Origin: Verrucomicrobiaceae bacterium
GTDB taxonomy: Bacteria > Verrucomicrobiota > Verrucomicrobiia > Verrucomicrobiales > Verrucomicrobiaceae
Direction: 5' to 3'
DNA length: 50,916 nucleotides
Assembly (NCBI GenBank): GCA_016795365.1
Contig: JAEUHN010000028.1
Location: forward strand, 1 to 50,916
Both the position numbers and the translations under genes were made by a program. The first letter of the stretch is position 1; each line of letters begins with the position of its first letter. Of the stretch, positions 7,319 to 15,828 are shown piece after piece. A model generated the notes under the pieces. It saw only the letters and a list, made by a program, of their open reading frames with translations. It had not been told where the DNA came from and searched no databases.

Positions 7319-9781
7319 TCACTTCACCACTTCCTTCGGCAGCAGCAACTCGCCAGCCTGCCGAGCCATCTGCGGTGGCACGGTCAGGAGCACGCGCTTG
7401 CCACTCGTGAACTCGAACTTCCACAGCTTCCCATCCTGCCCGGCGCCCACCGGAATGCTGAAGTATCCAGGCTTGCTGGAGAACTCATGCACCTTCGTTC
7501 CCGCGCCATCCATCAAACGCCCCTCGCCGTCTGCATAGCCTCCGACCACGGTCGTTCCTGGTGGCACGAAGAAGTAAAGATCATGCCGTCCACTCAGCAT
7601 CGCGGTCTGGTCAGCAGTCGCATTGAAAGTCACGTGAAGCCCTTCGGGAAACTCTATCCGCGAGCCCGCTCGATGATCCTCCACCTCGATGCGATGCAGC
7701 CCGGTGAAGCTCGTCTTCAAAACGATCTCATGCGCCTGCTTGTCCGGCGCGGCTTCACCTTCGCTCACGCTCTCCCCCTGCGTTTCCGCCATCGGAAACA
7801 GACGCACCTTCACGGGACCTTGGTTCTGATACACCAGCCCGGCCGTCACCTTGAGCCGAATTTCTGCCGGAGCTCTGTCGATCCACGTCCAGTAGTTCCC
7901 GGTGCCACGTTGAAGATCACCGAACGTTCCTGGCTTTCCACTCGCCAGCTTCAAAGGCGTGGCCGGGACCAGATCCGACGAGAAGGTCGCGGGCTCGAAG
8001 TTCGCTACCTCATGCGTCTCGATCCCCTGCTCCATGAAGCCATCGAGATCCTCGCGTGTGTAAGTTTCATCCGACTTCCACGAGGCAAGGTCAGCCGGCA
8101 GTTTCACCACCTTGTCACGCCTGGGTGCATCGCGCCAGATCGCCTGCGTATGCACCATGCCGGAACCTCGAATGCGCCACGCATGGCGCAGCATCGCCTC
8201 GAATGCCTGCTGCCGCTCCTCGCCCTTCGCCGAATCATAATCAAAGCGCAGATCACAGGCCCGAGTGTAGAGAATGAGGTCATCGATTCGTGCTCGAATG
8301 TCATCACTGATCTCCAGATCGCTCGCGTCCTTCAGGTGGCGATACATGCGCCCGATGAGATCGTCGCTCGCCGGTGGACGGCTGCGGTTGATGAGGTTGT
8401 AAAAGCGCGACATCGGCAGCTTCGCTGGTCCGAAACATTGATCGAGGAAGTCATCAAACATCGCCTCGATATTGCCCGCCTCACCCACATCCCAGAGCAG
8501 ACGTGAAGCAATGTAATAGCCCAGACCATTGCAGCCCCAGTTATCGCTCGACTCCGCCGAGTAGTAGCGCGCGGCCTTGTCGTGGAAATGTGGGATCGTC
8601 TCCTGCAAGTAGTCGATCTGTGCCGCCCGCGCTGCGCCCGGCATATCGTGATCCCAAGGGAAGACGCTCAAGTATTCGCGAATGCCCAGCGTCGGCACAT
8701 GCTGACTCCAGCCATCGATCAACTCGTCCATCGTGGCACCGCCTTTGATGAAACCAGCGGCAATGCTCACCACTACGTTCGAAGCACCATCCATCGTGGG
8801 CACCGGCGAATGCTCATTGTAGGCATACATGCCCACCAGCTTGCCAGGATGCTTGGCCTCCACTGCGCGTCCCACCTCACTGGAAAGCAGCAATGCCTGA
8901 TCGCTCACCGTCCCAATCTTCGCGCACTCCGCACACTCGCACCACCCCCCACCATCGCTAGGCTCCACCGATACAGAATCGAGCGACGGATCAGCATCGA
9001 GTTGCGCCAAGCAAGTCTTCCCCACCAACGCCCGGAGACCCGAATTCGAGATGCAGAATTTCGCATTCGGATCGTCCACAGCGCGCTTGCCCTTCACCAG
9101 CGCCAAGTATTCCGGGTGCTCCGCAAACGCCGCCTTGTTGGCACTCACGATCTTCCCATAAGCATGGCCACTGAGGAGGTCGATGCCCTTGGTCGCGCGG
9201 TTGCGCTTGCACCACGTCTCATAGTCTGCCTTGCGCTCTGGTAACGGGCCATAGCCATACCAGATGGAACGCGAGTGATAGCTCGGCGTCTGAAACGAAC
9301 TCATTTCAATGCTCAGATTCGATTGCTGCGGCACGATCTCCCAGTGCTTGCCAGGAAAGTATTGCCGCACGCCCAGACGATGTAGCAGGTGCCACACCGC
9401 ATGCTCCACACCACGCTCGGAATTGCCCAGCAGCACCAGCCGCTGCGGCTCCGAGCGCACCAGGTAGTTTTCCCGTGCTGTCATCGCCGTGTCCGTCAGT
9501 CGATCATCCTTCGACAGCGAAGGAAAGTCAGCCGCCGTCCCGACTACAATGCCTTCCTCGCCATCGCCCGACTTGACCTGAAACTCGCCCCCACAGATCG
9601 CCTTCAGTATCGTGGCCAGCTCCTTTGCCGCCGCCTGCGTGCGCTCGCTCGCTTTCGTCCCGACGATCACACTTCCCGCTGCCTGCCCTTCCGTCGCAAT
9701 CACAAACTCGGCACCGCGAGCCGTCACCAAACACAGCATCGACACGAGCGCGCAGGAGCATCCGAGGGAGAACATCTTCAT
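7319..9781 (-). CDS. Secreted DUF4838 domain protein (glycoside-hydrolase-like)
   Basis: An 820-residue protein with a signal peptide (about 1-24). The N-terminal ~130 residues resemble the non-catalytic N-domain of alpha-glucuronidase/GH20-type enzymes (acidic 'GVEHAVWHLLHRLGVRQYFPG' region). This is followed by a DUF4838 barrel-like domain with the typical aromatic/acidic segment 'EPSDGGGWCECAEC' (residues about 275-290). The C-terminal ~250 residues are beta-rich and may bind carbohydrate. DUF4838 proteins are associated with polysaccharide use, but their reaction is undetermined. It lies 58 bp downstream of sbcC on the same strand, although the functional link to DNA repair is probably only positional. 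Confidence 0.8.
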   Translation of the reverse strand: MKMFSLGCSCALVSMLCLVTARGAEFVIATEGQAAGSVIVGTKASERTQAAAKELATILKAICGGEFQVKSGDGEEGIVVGTAADFPSLSKDDRLTDTAMTARENYLVRSEPQRLVLLGNSERGVEHAVWHLLHRLGVRQYFPGKHWEIVPQQSNLSIEMSSFQTPSYHSRSIWYGYGPLPERKADYETWCKRNRATKGIDLLSGHAYGKIVSANKAAFAEHPEYLALVKGKRAVDDPNAKFCISNSGLRALVGKTCLAQLDADPSLDSVSVEPSDGGGWCECAECAKIGTVSDQALLLSSEVGRAVEAKHPGKLVGMYAYNEHSPVPTMDGASNVVVSIAAGFIKGGATMDELIDGWSQHVPTLGIREYLSVFPWDHDMPGAARAAQIDYLQETIPHFHDKAARYYSAESSDNWGCNGLGYYIASRLLWDVGEAGNIEAMFDDFLDQCFGPAKLPMSRFYNLINRSRPPASDDLIGRMYRHLKDASDLEISDDIRARIDDLILYTRACDLRFDYDSAKGEERQQAFEAMLRHAWRIRGSGMVHTQAIWRDAPRRDKVVKLPADLASWKSDETYTREDLDGFMEQGIETHEVANFEPATFSSDLVPATPLKLASGKPGTFGDLQRGTGNYWTWIDRAPAEIRLKVTAGLVYQNQGPVKVRLFPMAETQGESVSEGEAAPDKQAHEIVLKTSFTGLHRIEVEDHRAGSRIEFPEGLHVTFNATADQTAMLSGRHDLYFFVPPGTTVVGGYADGEGRLMDGAGTKVHEFSSKPGYFSIPVGAGQDGKLWKFEFTSGKRVLLTVPPQMARQAGELLLPKEVVK

Positions 9782-9839
9782 GCCTCAACAAACAACCCTG
9801 GCCGCCGCGTGCAAGCCTGGGCAGTGCTTCAATCCTGGC

Positions 9840-12821
9840 CTACGTCACCTCGATCCGGCTGGTGCCTGCCGCTCCTCGAACGACGCGCACCTGCGTGGCG
9901 ATCCGCTCCTTCAGGAGTTCCACATGCGAGATCAGACCAATCGTTTTGCCACTCGCGCGCAGGTTTTCCAAGGCACTCAACGCGATCTCCAGCGTCTCCG
10001 AGTCGAGCGTGCCGAAGCCTTCATCAATGAAGAGCGAGTCGATGGGATGATGCCGGCTCGCTAGCTCGCTGAGCCCCAGCGCGAGCGCGAGACTCGCGAG
10101 GAAACTCTCGCCGCCAGACAAGCTCTCCATCGGGCGATCGACGTTGGCCTGGTAGAGATCGACGATGCGCAGATCGAGTTCCGTTCCTTCAGCCGCGATC
10201 AGTCGATAGCGCGGTGCGAGCACTTGCAGGTGCTGGTTCGCGAGCGAGATGAGTTGTCGAAGTGTGAGCGACTGCGCGAAGCGCGCGAACTTCGATCCGT
10301 CCGCAGAGCCGATGAGTTCCTTCAAGCGTCCCCAGCGCAAGGCCTCGGCCTCAGCGGCCTTGAGTTCTTCGCCGCTCGACTCGCGACGCTTGCGGGCATC
10401 GTCGTCGTTGTTCCGACGTTCCTCGAACATGCCCGCCGACTTCTGCTGTGCAGCGAGTTCATCGCTCACGCGTCGCGCGGTTTGCTCCAGCTCCGCGATG
10501 ATCGCCGCGGTGACAGGCTCACGCTTGCCAAGCTGCTGCGCAAGCTCGTTCACGCGCTCGCCGAGTTGATCGCGCTTCGCCTTCGTCGTGGCCGATTGCT
10601 TTTCAAGCTCATGCACCTTTGCCTCGTGATCGCGTGCCGCCTTCTCGGCAGCAACGACCTGCGTCTCGTGCCAAGCACGGTCTTGCACGAGCGTGCGCTC
10701 GCCCAGCAGCGAGACGATGGTTTGCTTCAGTGCATCGGCTTTCGACTTGAGCGCGATGCCCTCGGCCTTGAGTTCATCGAGACGCTTGGTCTTGGCCGCA
10801 AGGTCCTGCGCAGCGAGTTGCAACGCGGCTTCAAGCTGCTGGTGCTTCGCTTGTTGTTGGGCTGCTTCGGTTTGTTTGGCGGCAAAGATTCGAGCGCGTT
10901 CTTCGAGCGCATCCAAGGTTCTCTGAGCTCCGCTCGGGTTCCAGTTGTCTGGGGGAGCGCACGCGTCCCGCGTGCTGCGTCCGGCGTCCTCGCCGGATGC
11001 TTGCTCGCTTGCGAGAGATGACCGGCTGTCGTCAGCACTGAGTGCCTTCGGCGAGGACGCCGAAGGCTGCACGCGAGACGCGTGCGCTCCCCATGCTGTC
11101 GCTAGCCCAATGGCGAGCATGTGAGCCTGTGCCTCTGTTTCGCGTGACTGAAGATTCGTGAGGTCAGGAATTTTGATCGTCCGCAAAAGATCTTGGGCCT
11201 CTTTGATCTTGGCCAGTTCCGCGTTGAAGCGCTCCTCGATTCGAGCGCCGTCTTTCTCGTTCGCGGTCACATCGCGCGTGAGCTTCTCGCGTTGCTGCTC
11301 CAGCGTGGCGAGCAGCTTGCGCGCGGTTTGCAGTTGGGAGGTGAAGCTGATCTCGCCGCTGGCGAACGGATGTTCCGTGGCACCGCAGAGCGGGCAGGGC
11401 TCGCCAGCTTGCAAGTCGTGACGATGCTCGTCGAAGCTCGCAGCTTGCTGCGCTTGCTCGACGATGCGGCGTTGTTGCTCGCAGGCTTGGGTGGAGCGCT
11501 CGGCCTCGCTGCGGAGAGCAGCGAGCTTATCGCGCGTGGCTTGCAGTGTAGCCGTGAGTTCCTTAGCAGCAGCTTCGCTGTCGGTGATGCGCTTCTGGAT
11601 CGTAACGGCTTCGGCTTGCGTGCGACGCGCGGCTTCGAGCTGCTGAAACGCCTCGCGCCACTCACGAACGGCGATGCGTTGTGCGGGCAAGGCATCGGAT
11701 ATGCTCGCATCGGCCGCGTGCTCGCGCAGCCAGGCTTCGAGCGCGGCGCTGGCGTCGCGATGCTTCGTGAGGTTCTGCTCGGCGGTGTCGCGTGCGGCTT
11801 GTGCAGTCTTTTGATCTTTCTGCCACTGGGCGAAGACGGCGCGGCTTCCCTGAAGCTGTGCCTCGTATTGCTCGCTCTGCGCGGTAAGCTTCGTGGCCTC
11901 GCTCCAGATCGGTTCGCGTTGCGTGCGCGCATCGCGAGCCTGAGCGAGTGCGGCTTCCGATTGCTGACGCGTGGTGGTGGCTTCGGTTTGTTGTTGGGCG
12001 AGCAGCGTGAGCGTGTCGTTCAGCTTCGCGATCTCGCTTTGCGCGGCGGTTTGCTCGCGCTGCCACTGCTGCCATTGCTTGTGCTCGGCGAGCTGCTGCG
12101 TGGCGGTTTGATTCTCGGTGAGCAGGCGCGCGATGGCTTGCTTCGAGGCCGCGAGATCGGTTTCCAACTGCGCGCGATGTTCATCACTCAGCACGCTGAG
12201 CGCGCCGAGGCGCTCGCGCAATCGTGCCACGGCTTCTTCCTTCGCCTTGTGCGTGTCGAACGCGAGCGTGGACAGCTCGGAGTAAATCTCGGTGCCCGTG
12301 ATCTTCTCCAGCAGCTCCGCACGCTCGTTCGGCTTCGCCTTCAAAAAGGCCGCGAACTGTCCCTGCGCGAGCAACACGGAGCGCAGGAAGCGCTGGGCAT
12401 CGAGCCCCGTGCGCTCCTCGATGAGGCGATCCATCTCGGCTGACTTCTCGGCGAGTATCTCGCCCGTCACCGCGTTCGCCAGACGACGCTCCACGGGCTG
12501 CAGCTTGCCATCCGCCTTGCCGCGGGCACGACGCAGCCGCCACGTGGCGCGGAGCTTTTCGCCCTTCGTTTCAAAATCCACCTCCGCCAGGCACTCGGCC
12601 GTGTGGCGGCTCATCATCTCATCCGCCTTGTCATTGCCGTAACGCGCCGCGCGACCATACAGCGCCAGCGTCATCGCATCCAGCAACGTCGATTTCCCCG
12701 CGCCCGTCGGCCCCGTGATGAGAAACACCCCCGCCGCACTCAACGCCCCCTCATCAAACCGCACCTCATGCGTTCCGCTGAGCGAGTTGAGGTTCTGAAG
12801 TCGGACGGCGAGGAGGCGCAT
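9840..12821 (-). CDS. sbcC: SbcC, ATPase subunit of the SbcCD nuclease
   Basis: A 993-residue SMC-like ATPase that with SbcD processes DNA hairpins and double-strand ends in the cytoplasm. The start is taken at the ATG at 12821 (MRLLAVRLQNLNSL), the usual SbcC N-terminus. Walker A is GPTGAGKST near residue 36. Two long Gln/Glu/Ala-rich coiled coils flank a zinc hook, CPLC, near residue 475. The ABC signature SLSGGESF and Walker B SLFIDEGFGTLD are near the C-terminus. Unusually, about 47 residues (about 577-623) in the second coiled-coil arm are encoded by a palindromic repeat (10952-11092). The gene starts 14 nt after the kinase-like ORF; see the duplicated 5' end at 13604-13690. Confidence 0.95.
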   Translation of the reverse strand: MRLLAVRLQNLNSLSGTHEVRFDEGALSAAGVFLITGPTGAGKSTLLDAMTLALYGRAARYGNDKADEMMSRHTAECLAEVDFETKGEKLRATWRLRRARGKADGKLQPVERRLANAVTGEILAEKSAEMDRLIEERTGLDAQRFLRSVLLAQGQFAAFLKAKPNERAELLEKITGTEIYSELSTLAFDTHKAKEEAVARLRERLGALSVLSDEHRAQLETDLAASKQAIARLLTENQTATQQLAEHKQWQQWQREQTAAQSEIAKLNDTLTLLAQQQTEATTTRQQSEAALAQARDARTQREPIWSEATKLTAQSEQYEAQLQGSRAVFAQWQKDQKTAQAARDTAEQNLTKHRDASAALEAWLREHAADASISDALPAQRIAVREWREAFQQLEAARRTQAEAVTIQKRITDSEAAAKELTATLQATRDKLAALRSEAERSTQACEQQRRIVEQAQQAASFDEHRHDLQAGEPCPLCGATEHPFASGEISFTSQLQTARKLLATLEQQREKLTRDVTANEKDGARIEERFNAELAKIKEAQDLLRTIKIPDLTNLQSRETEAQAHMLAIGLATAWGAHASRVQPSASSPKALSADDSRSSLASEQASGEDAGRSTRDACAPPDNWNPSGAQRTLDALEERARIFAAKQTEAAQQQAKHQQLEAALQLAAQDLAAKTKRLDELKAEGIALKSKADALKQTIVSLLGERTLVQDRAWHETQVVAAEKAARDHEAKVHELEKQSATTKAKRDQLGERVNELAQQLGKREPVTAAIIAELEQTARRVSDELAAQQKSAGMFEERRNNDDDARKRRESSGEELKAAEAEALRWGRLKELIGSADGSKFARFAQSLTLRQLISLANQHLQVLAPRYRLIAAEGTELDLRIVDLYQANVDRPMESLSGGESFLASLALALGLSELASRHHPIDSLFIDEGFGTLDSETLEIALSALENLRASGKTIGLISHVELLKERIATQVRVVRGAAGTSRIEVT
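10952..11092. repeat. 141-bp nested palindromic element inside sbcC
   Basis: The outer arms are 10952-11000 and 11044-11092, 49 nt each, with about 43 of 49 positions pairing; both ends begin GGGGAGCGCACGCG. Each arm contains two smaller hairpins: GCACGCG-x3-CGCGTGC and a 10-bp stem around CGGCG-x4-CGCCG. Most arm-to-arm differences are matched inside the same small hairpin (for example GCCTTCGGCG with CGCCGAAGGC), i.e. they are compensatory. A further small stem CTCG-CTTG-CGAG lies near the centre. The length is 47 codons, so sbcC stays in frame. It looks like an inserted dispersed repeat; no other copy was found in this window. Confidence 0.85.
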
Positions 12822-12835
12822 GAGCGGACGAGATG

Positions 12836-13516
12836 TTAGGCTGGCAACAACGGACTCATCTCCGGCTTCCACACCATCAAGGGGACATCAATCGCCACCA
12901 GCGATCCGTCGTCGGTTCGGAGCACATTTCCTCCATGCGTATCGGAGGCCACGATGCTGTCGGTCGGGCGAAACCAAACGACGTTTCTGCCCCAGCGACG
13001 CCGCTCAAAGCCGGCTCTCAGAAAAAAGCTGGCGATGTCTTCCATCTCAGCCGGATGTCCTTGAATGGCGGGCTGCGCTGTGACCACGCGGATCACACCG
13101 GGCCTGCATTCCTCAATGCCCAGGAGTGTGATCTGATCTCCCAGCACTTCATTGCACAACACTAGTCGTTCCAGATAGCCGACTGGCGTTGCATCGCATC
13201 CATCCGGCAGATGTCCGAAACAGTTCCCATATGTCGCCTTGATGACTTGGGCATTGGGCCCGTTCTCTTGCGGGAACCAAACTTCGTGCTCGTAGCCAAA
13301 AGCATCCGCTGGTCGTGAAGCCTCTACGAACGGCCTCAAGCAGCCGGCTTGCTCCGCCCACTGCCGGAGGGCTTCGCATTCGGCCGCAAACTGAGTCGCG
13401 CCAAATAGGCCTCCACCTCGGCGAATTGCTTCAGCGCCTGCTCGCGTGTGCGCAAGGGCGACTTCAAGCGTGCCTGACGCATTTGTTCGGAGAAGGTCTT
13501 CGGATCCATCGGGCAT
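12836..13516 (-). CDS. Polyvalent-protein-kinase-like hypothetical protein
   Basis: A 226-residue ORF between sbcD and sbcC. Visible elements are 'GYEHEVWF' (about 75-80), 'YLERLVLCNEVLGD' (about 113-126), 'VVTAQP' and 'DTHGGNVLRTDDGSLVAIDV'. These resemble the kinase-like domain found in mobile-element polyvalent proteins (Kinase-PolyVal type), in which the D-x-H-x-x-N and the following 'IDV' correspond to catalytic and metal-binding loops. This match is by recollection of the family and is moderate in confidence. The N-terminus is doubtful: a gene-like 57-residue frame (13336-13509) overlaps the same bases. The kinase-like gene could be an acquired cassette, as discussed for 13604-13690. 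Confidence 0.55.
   Translation of the reverse strand: MPDGSEDLLRTNASGTLEVALAHTRAGAEAIRRGGGLFGATQFAAECEALRQWAEQAGCLRPFVEASRPADAFGYEHEVWFPQENGPNAQVIKATYGNCFGHLPDGCDATPVGYLERLVLCNEVLGDQITLLGIEECRPGVIRVVTAQPAIQGHPAEMEDIASFFLRAGFERRRWGRNVVWFRPTDSIVASDTHGGNVLRTDDGSLVAIDVPLMVWKPEMSPLLPA
13336..13509 (-). CDS. Possible 57-residue small protein overlapping the kinase-like ORF start
   Basis: Read from the ATG at 13509, this frame gives a helical, charged 57-residue peptide beginning MDPKTFSEQMRQARL, with a Leu/Glu/Ala-rich middle 'REQALKQFAEVEAYLARL', and stops at 13336. Its composition is more protein-like than the overlapping N-terminus of the 226-residue ORF, which is Gly/Ala/Arg-rich there. Either this is a separate small gene overlapping a kinase-like gene that starts later, or a frameshift has split one original protein. 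No function can be assigned. Confidence 0.3.
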   Translation of the reverse strand: MDPKTFSEQMRQARLKSPLRTREQALKQFAEVEAYLARLSLRPNAKPSGSGRSKPAA

Positions 13517-13603
13517 TGGTGGGGTTCAAGTGCTGAGATGTTACCGGACTAGGCCACGATCTGCCAAGCGGTTTATGATTTTGTCAGCGTTCTCCAGGCT
13601 GCA

Positions 13604-13690
13604 CCGCGCTCAACGCCCCTCATCAACTCACACCTCACGCGAACCGCTAAGCGAGTCGAGGTTTAGAAGGCGAACGACCAGGATGCCCGT
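13604..13690 (-). pseudogene. Degenerate duplicate of the sbcC 5' end
   Basis: Aligned to 12734-12821 by hand, about 69 of 87 positions are identical with one gap. The start codon is changed to ACG (13690-13688). The translation, TGILVVRLLNLDSLSGSREV, mirrors the SbcC N-terminus and then hits a TGA stop and a frameshift. It begins 5 nt after the sbcD stop (13696-13698), which is the spacing expected of an ancestral sbcD-sbcC junction. This shows that the kinase-like ORF now separates sbcD from a second, intact sbcC start. Confidence 0.85.
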
Positions 13691-13695
13691 GGTTT

Positions 13696-14844
13696 TTAGA
13701 TCGTTGTTTCGTGTTCCCTCAACGCCAGTAGCTCATCAAACACGGCACTAAGTTCCTCACCTTCGATTTGCTTCTCTTTGAGCAACTCGCGGAAGACATC
13801 ACGTGGCTGGAGGTCGTGGAGGGCAGGGCCGGTGGGTTGCCAGGGCGTGGCGGCGGTGGCGGGAAGGTCGGCGAGGACTTTGAGGACATCGAAGCGGCCT
13901 TGCGCGGCGTCGCGGACCTGGCGGTCGAGGTCGGGCTCGGGGGCGTCGAGTTTGACGGTGACTTCGGCCCAGGCGTCGGCGGGGATGGTGGCGAGATCGG
14001 CTGCGAGAGTGGCGCGGTTCGCGGTGACGCGGATGAGGGCGCGAGTGGTGGGGATGGGGAGGAGGGCGAGCTTCATGCCCTGCGTGTCGATGACGACGAC
14101 GGACTTGGCGTCGGCAGCCTCGGAGAAGCTGAGGGCGATGGGGGAGCCGCTGTAGCGGATGGTGTCAATGCTGGCGACGCGTTGCGGGCGATGCAGGTGG
14201 CCGAGGGCAGCGTAGTCGAAGCCGTCGAAGAGGTCTGCGCCAACGGCTCCGAGGTTGCCGATGTGGATGTCGCGTTCGCTGTCGCTGGTGGTGGCACCGA
14301 GGACGGTGAGGTGGCCCATGGCGATGACGGGACGGCCGTTGGCGATGGCGCGACACGCGGCGAGCTGCGCGGTGTAGTGGGCGCGAATGGCGGCACGGAC
14401 TTGCTCATGCACGGCGGTGATCGTTTCACCGGCGGTGGCCTGGCGGAGATCGCGCTCGCGCAAAAAGGGCACGGCAGCGACGACGGCTCCGCCGAGATCG
14501 ACGATGTTGGTTTCACCCGCGTGGCCGAAGACATGCACGTCGAAGCGTTTGAGCAGCTCACGCGGGGCGTTGAGGTGGGAGGCGGAGTCGTGGTTGCCGC
14601 CGGTGATGACCGCCTGCACCGTTTTGAGGTCGGCGAGACGCTTCAAGAAGTCGAAGTAAAGCGCGACGGCATCTTGCGGCGGATTGGCGGCATCGAAGAC
14701 ATCGCCGCTGACGAGCAGGGCGTCGATTTTCTCGGTGCGGAGGGTGTCGATGAGCCAGTCGAGAAAGGCGGCGTGCTCCGGCAGGCGGTCGCGCTCGACG
14801 AGTCGCGCGCCGAGATGCCAGTCGGCGGTGTGGAGGAGTTTCAT
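13696..14844 (-). CDS. sbcD: SbcD, nuclease subunit of the SbcCD complex
   Basis: A 382-residue metallophosphoesterase of the Mre11/SbcD family that forms the nuclease subunit with SbcC. The phosphoesterase motifs are in order: 'HTADWHLG' (residues 5-12), 'SGDVFD' (about 46-51), 'GGNHDS' (about 81-86), 'MGHL' (about 176) and 'GHLHRP' (about 216). These give the two-metal active site (Asp, His, Asp, Asn, His, His). A C-terminal capping region follows from about residue 270. The ATG at 14844 fits the conserved MKLLHTADWHLG start. Its partner sbcC lies about 0.9 kb downstream, separated by the kinase-like ORF; the two are normally adjacent. Confidence 0.95.
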   Translation of the reverse strand: MKLLHTADWHLGARLVERDRLPEHAAFLDWLIDTLRTEKIDALLVSGDVFDAANPPQDAVALYFDFLKRLADLKTVQAVITGGNHDSASHLNAPRELLKRFDVHVFGHAGETNIVDLGGAVVAAVPFLRERDLRQATAGETITAVHEQVRAAIRAHYTAQLAACRAIANGRPVIAMGHLTVLGATTSDSERDIHIGNLGAVGADLFDGFDYAALGHLHRPQRVASIDTIRYSGSPIALSFSEAADAKSVVVIDTQGMKLALLPIPTTRALIRVTANRATLAADLATIPADAWAEVTVKLDAPEPDLDRQVRDAAQGRFDVLKVLADLPATAATPWQPTGPALHDLQPRDVFRELLKEKQIEGEELSAVFDELLALREHETTI

Positions 14845-14880
14845 TCTGGATGCTGGGCTCTGGATTCTGGGTGCTGGATA
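14843..14880. repeat. Degenerate CTGGATTCTGG-type tandem repeat
   Basis: Immediately 5' of the sbcD start codon lies a run of related ~10-bp units (ATTCTGGATG, CTGGGCT, CTGGATTCTGG, GTGCTGGATA). It has the look of a decayed simple-sequence repeat. A similar sequence in reverse orientation occurs at 29021-29056. It lies in the divergent region between sbcD and the gene at 14986. Confidence 0.5.
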
Positions 14881-14985
14881 GGATGGGCGTGGGGTGGACG
14901 CAAACGAACAGACGAGGCGGGGGCCCTGTGTGACAGTTTCACGTTTTGTTCACAAACCGCCGATCTGGAGCGTAAATCTCCCGCC

Positions 14986-15819
14986 ATGAAGCTCCTCGCC
15001 ACCCTTCTTGTTGTCAGCTCTTCCCTGTTCGCCCAGGATGCGCTGCGCTCCTCGCTTGTTTTCCATGCCTCGTTCGACACCTCACTGAATGCCGACTTCA
15101 GCGCTGGGGACAAGACTTGTGTCATCAAGAAGGGCAAGGCCCTGGTGCCTTGCGAGTTCAATGACGACGTGAAGCTTGCGCCGGGCGCGGGCAAGTTCGG
15201 TGCCTGCCTGCACTTCCCAAAGAAAGGCATAACGCGCCCGCAGTTCAGCGGTGTGAACATGCTGGGCTACAACGACAAATCCTGGAGCGCCACAGTCTCG
15301 CTCTGGCTGCGTCTGACGCCCGATCAGGACCTGGAACCTGGCTACTGCGACCCACTTCAAATCGTGGGCGACGATGGCAAGAAGGGCTTCATCTTCCTGG
15401 AGTGGTCGAAGGACGAAGCGCCACGCTTCTTCCGCTATGCGATCCGTCCACTCTTCCACATCTGGAACCCGAAGAATGTCCAATGGGCCGACATCCCCTT
15501 CGAGAAGCGCCCGATGGTGCAGGTGGCAAAGGCTCCGTTCAGTCGGGATGCGTGGACGCATGTGGCCTTCACTCTCGATCAAGTGAACACAAAGTCCGCG
15601 AAGCCCTCGGGCGGCCTCTTCCTCAATGGCAAGCTCCAGGGTCGCATCGAGAACTGGGATCTCAGCTTGGCCTGGGCACCCGAGTCCGTGGCGATCGTGC
15701 TCGGCGCGGCCTATGTCGGGCACATGGATGATCTCGCGGTGTTCAATCGCGTGCTCACGGACGCGGAGGTGACGCAACTCTTCCAGCTCGAAGGTGGCGT
15801 GACCAGCCTGCGCAAGTAG
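14986..15819 (+). CDS. Secreted LamG-like (concanavalin A fold) protein
   Basis: A 277-residue protein read from the ATG at 14986, which begins a clear signal peptide (MKLLATLLVVSSSLFAQ). A single LamG/ConA-like domain follows, with 'LVFHASFDTSLNADF' near the start, 'WSATVSLWLRLTP', 'WTHVAFTLDQ', 'GGLFLNGKLQGR' and 'HMDDLAVFNRVLTDAEVTQLF' at the end. This is the pattern of Laminin-G-like jelly-roll domains that bind carbohydrate or ligands. It is the first gene of a plus-strand pair, 9 bp upstream of the DUF4091 gene, and probably acts with it outside the cytoplasm. The longer open frame running upstream to 13768 is antisense to sbcD and is not real coding. Confidence 0.85.
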   Translation: MKLLATLLVVSSSLFAQDALRSSLVFHASFDTSLNADFSAGDKTCVIKKGKALVPCEFNDDVKLAPGAGKFGACLHFPKKGITRPQFSGVNMLGYNDKSWSATVSLWLRLTPDQDLEPGYCDPLQIVGDDGKKGFIFLEWSKDEAPRFFRYAIRPLFHIWNPKNVQWADIPFEKRPMVQVAKAPFSRDAWTHVAFTLDQVNTKSAKPSGGLFLNGKLQGRIENWDLSLAWAPESVAIVLGAAYVGHMDDLAVFNRVLTDAEVTQLFQLEGGVTSLRK

Positions 15820-15828
15820 AGGTCCTCC

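Noticed and set aside
7292..8506. 404-residue plus-strand open frame
   Set aside because: Antisense to the DUF4838 gene; composition typical of a shadow frame.
13768..14985. Long plus-strand open frame upstream of the LamG-like gene
   Set aside because: It lies antisense to sbcD and translates to Gly/Val/Asp-rich sequence without domains. The real gene starts at 14986 with a signal peptide.
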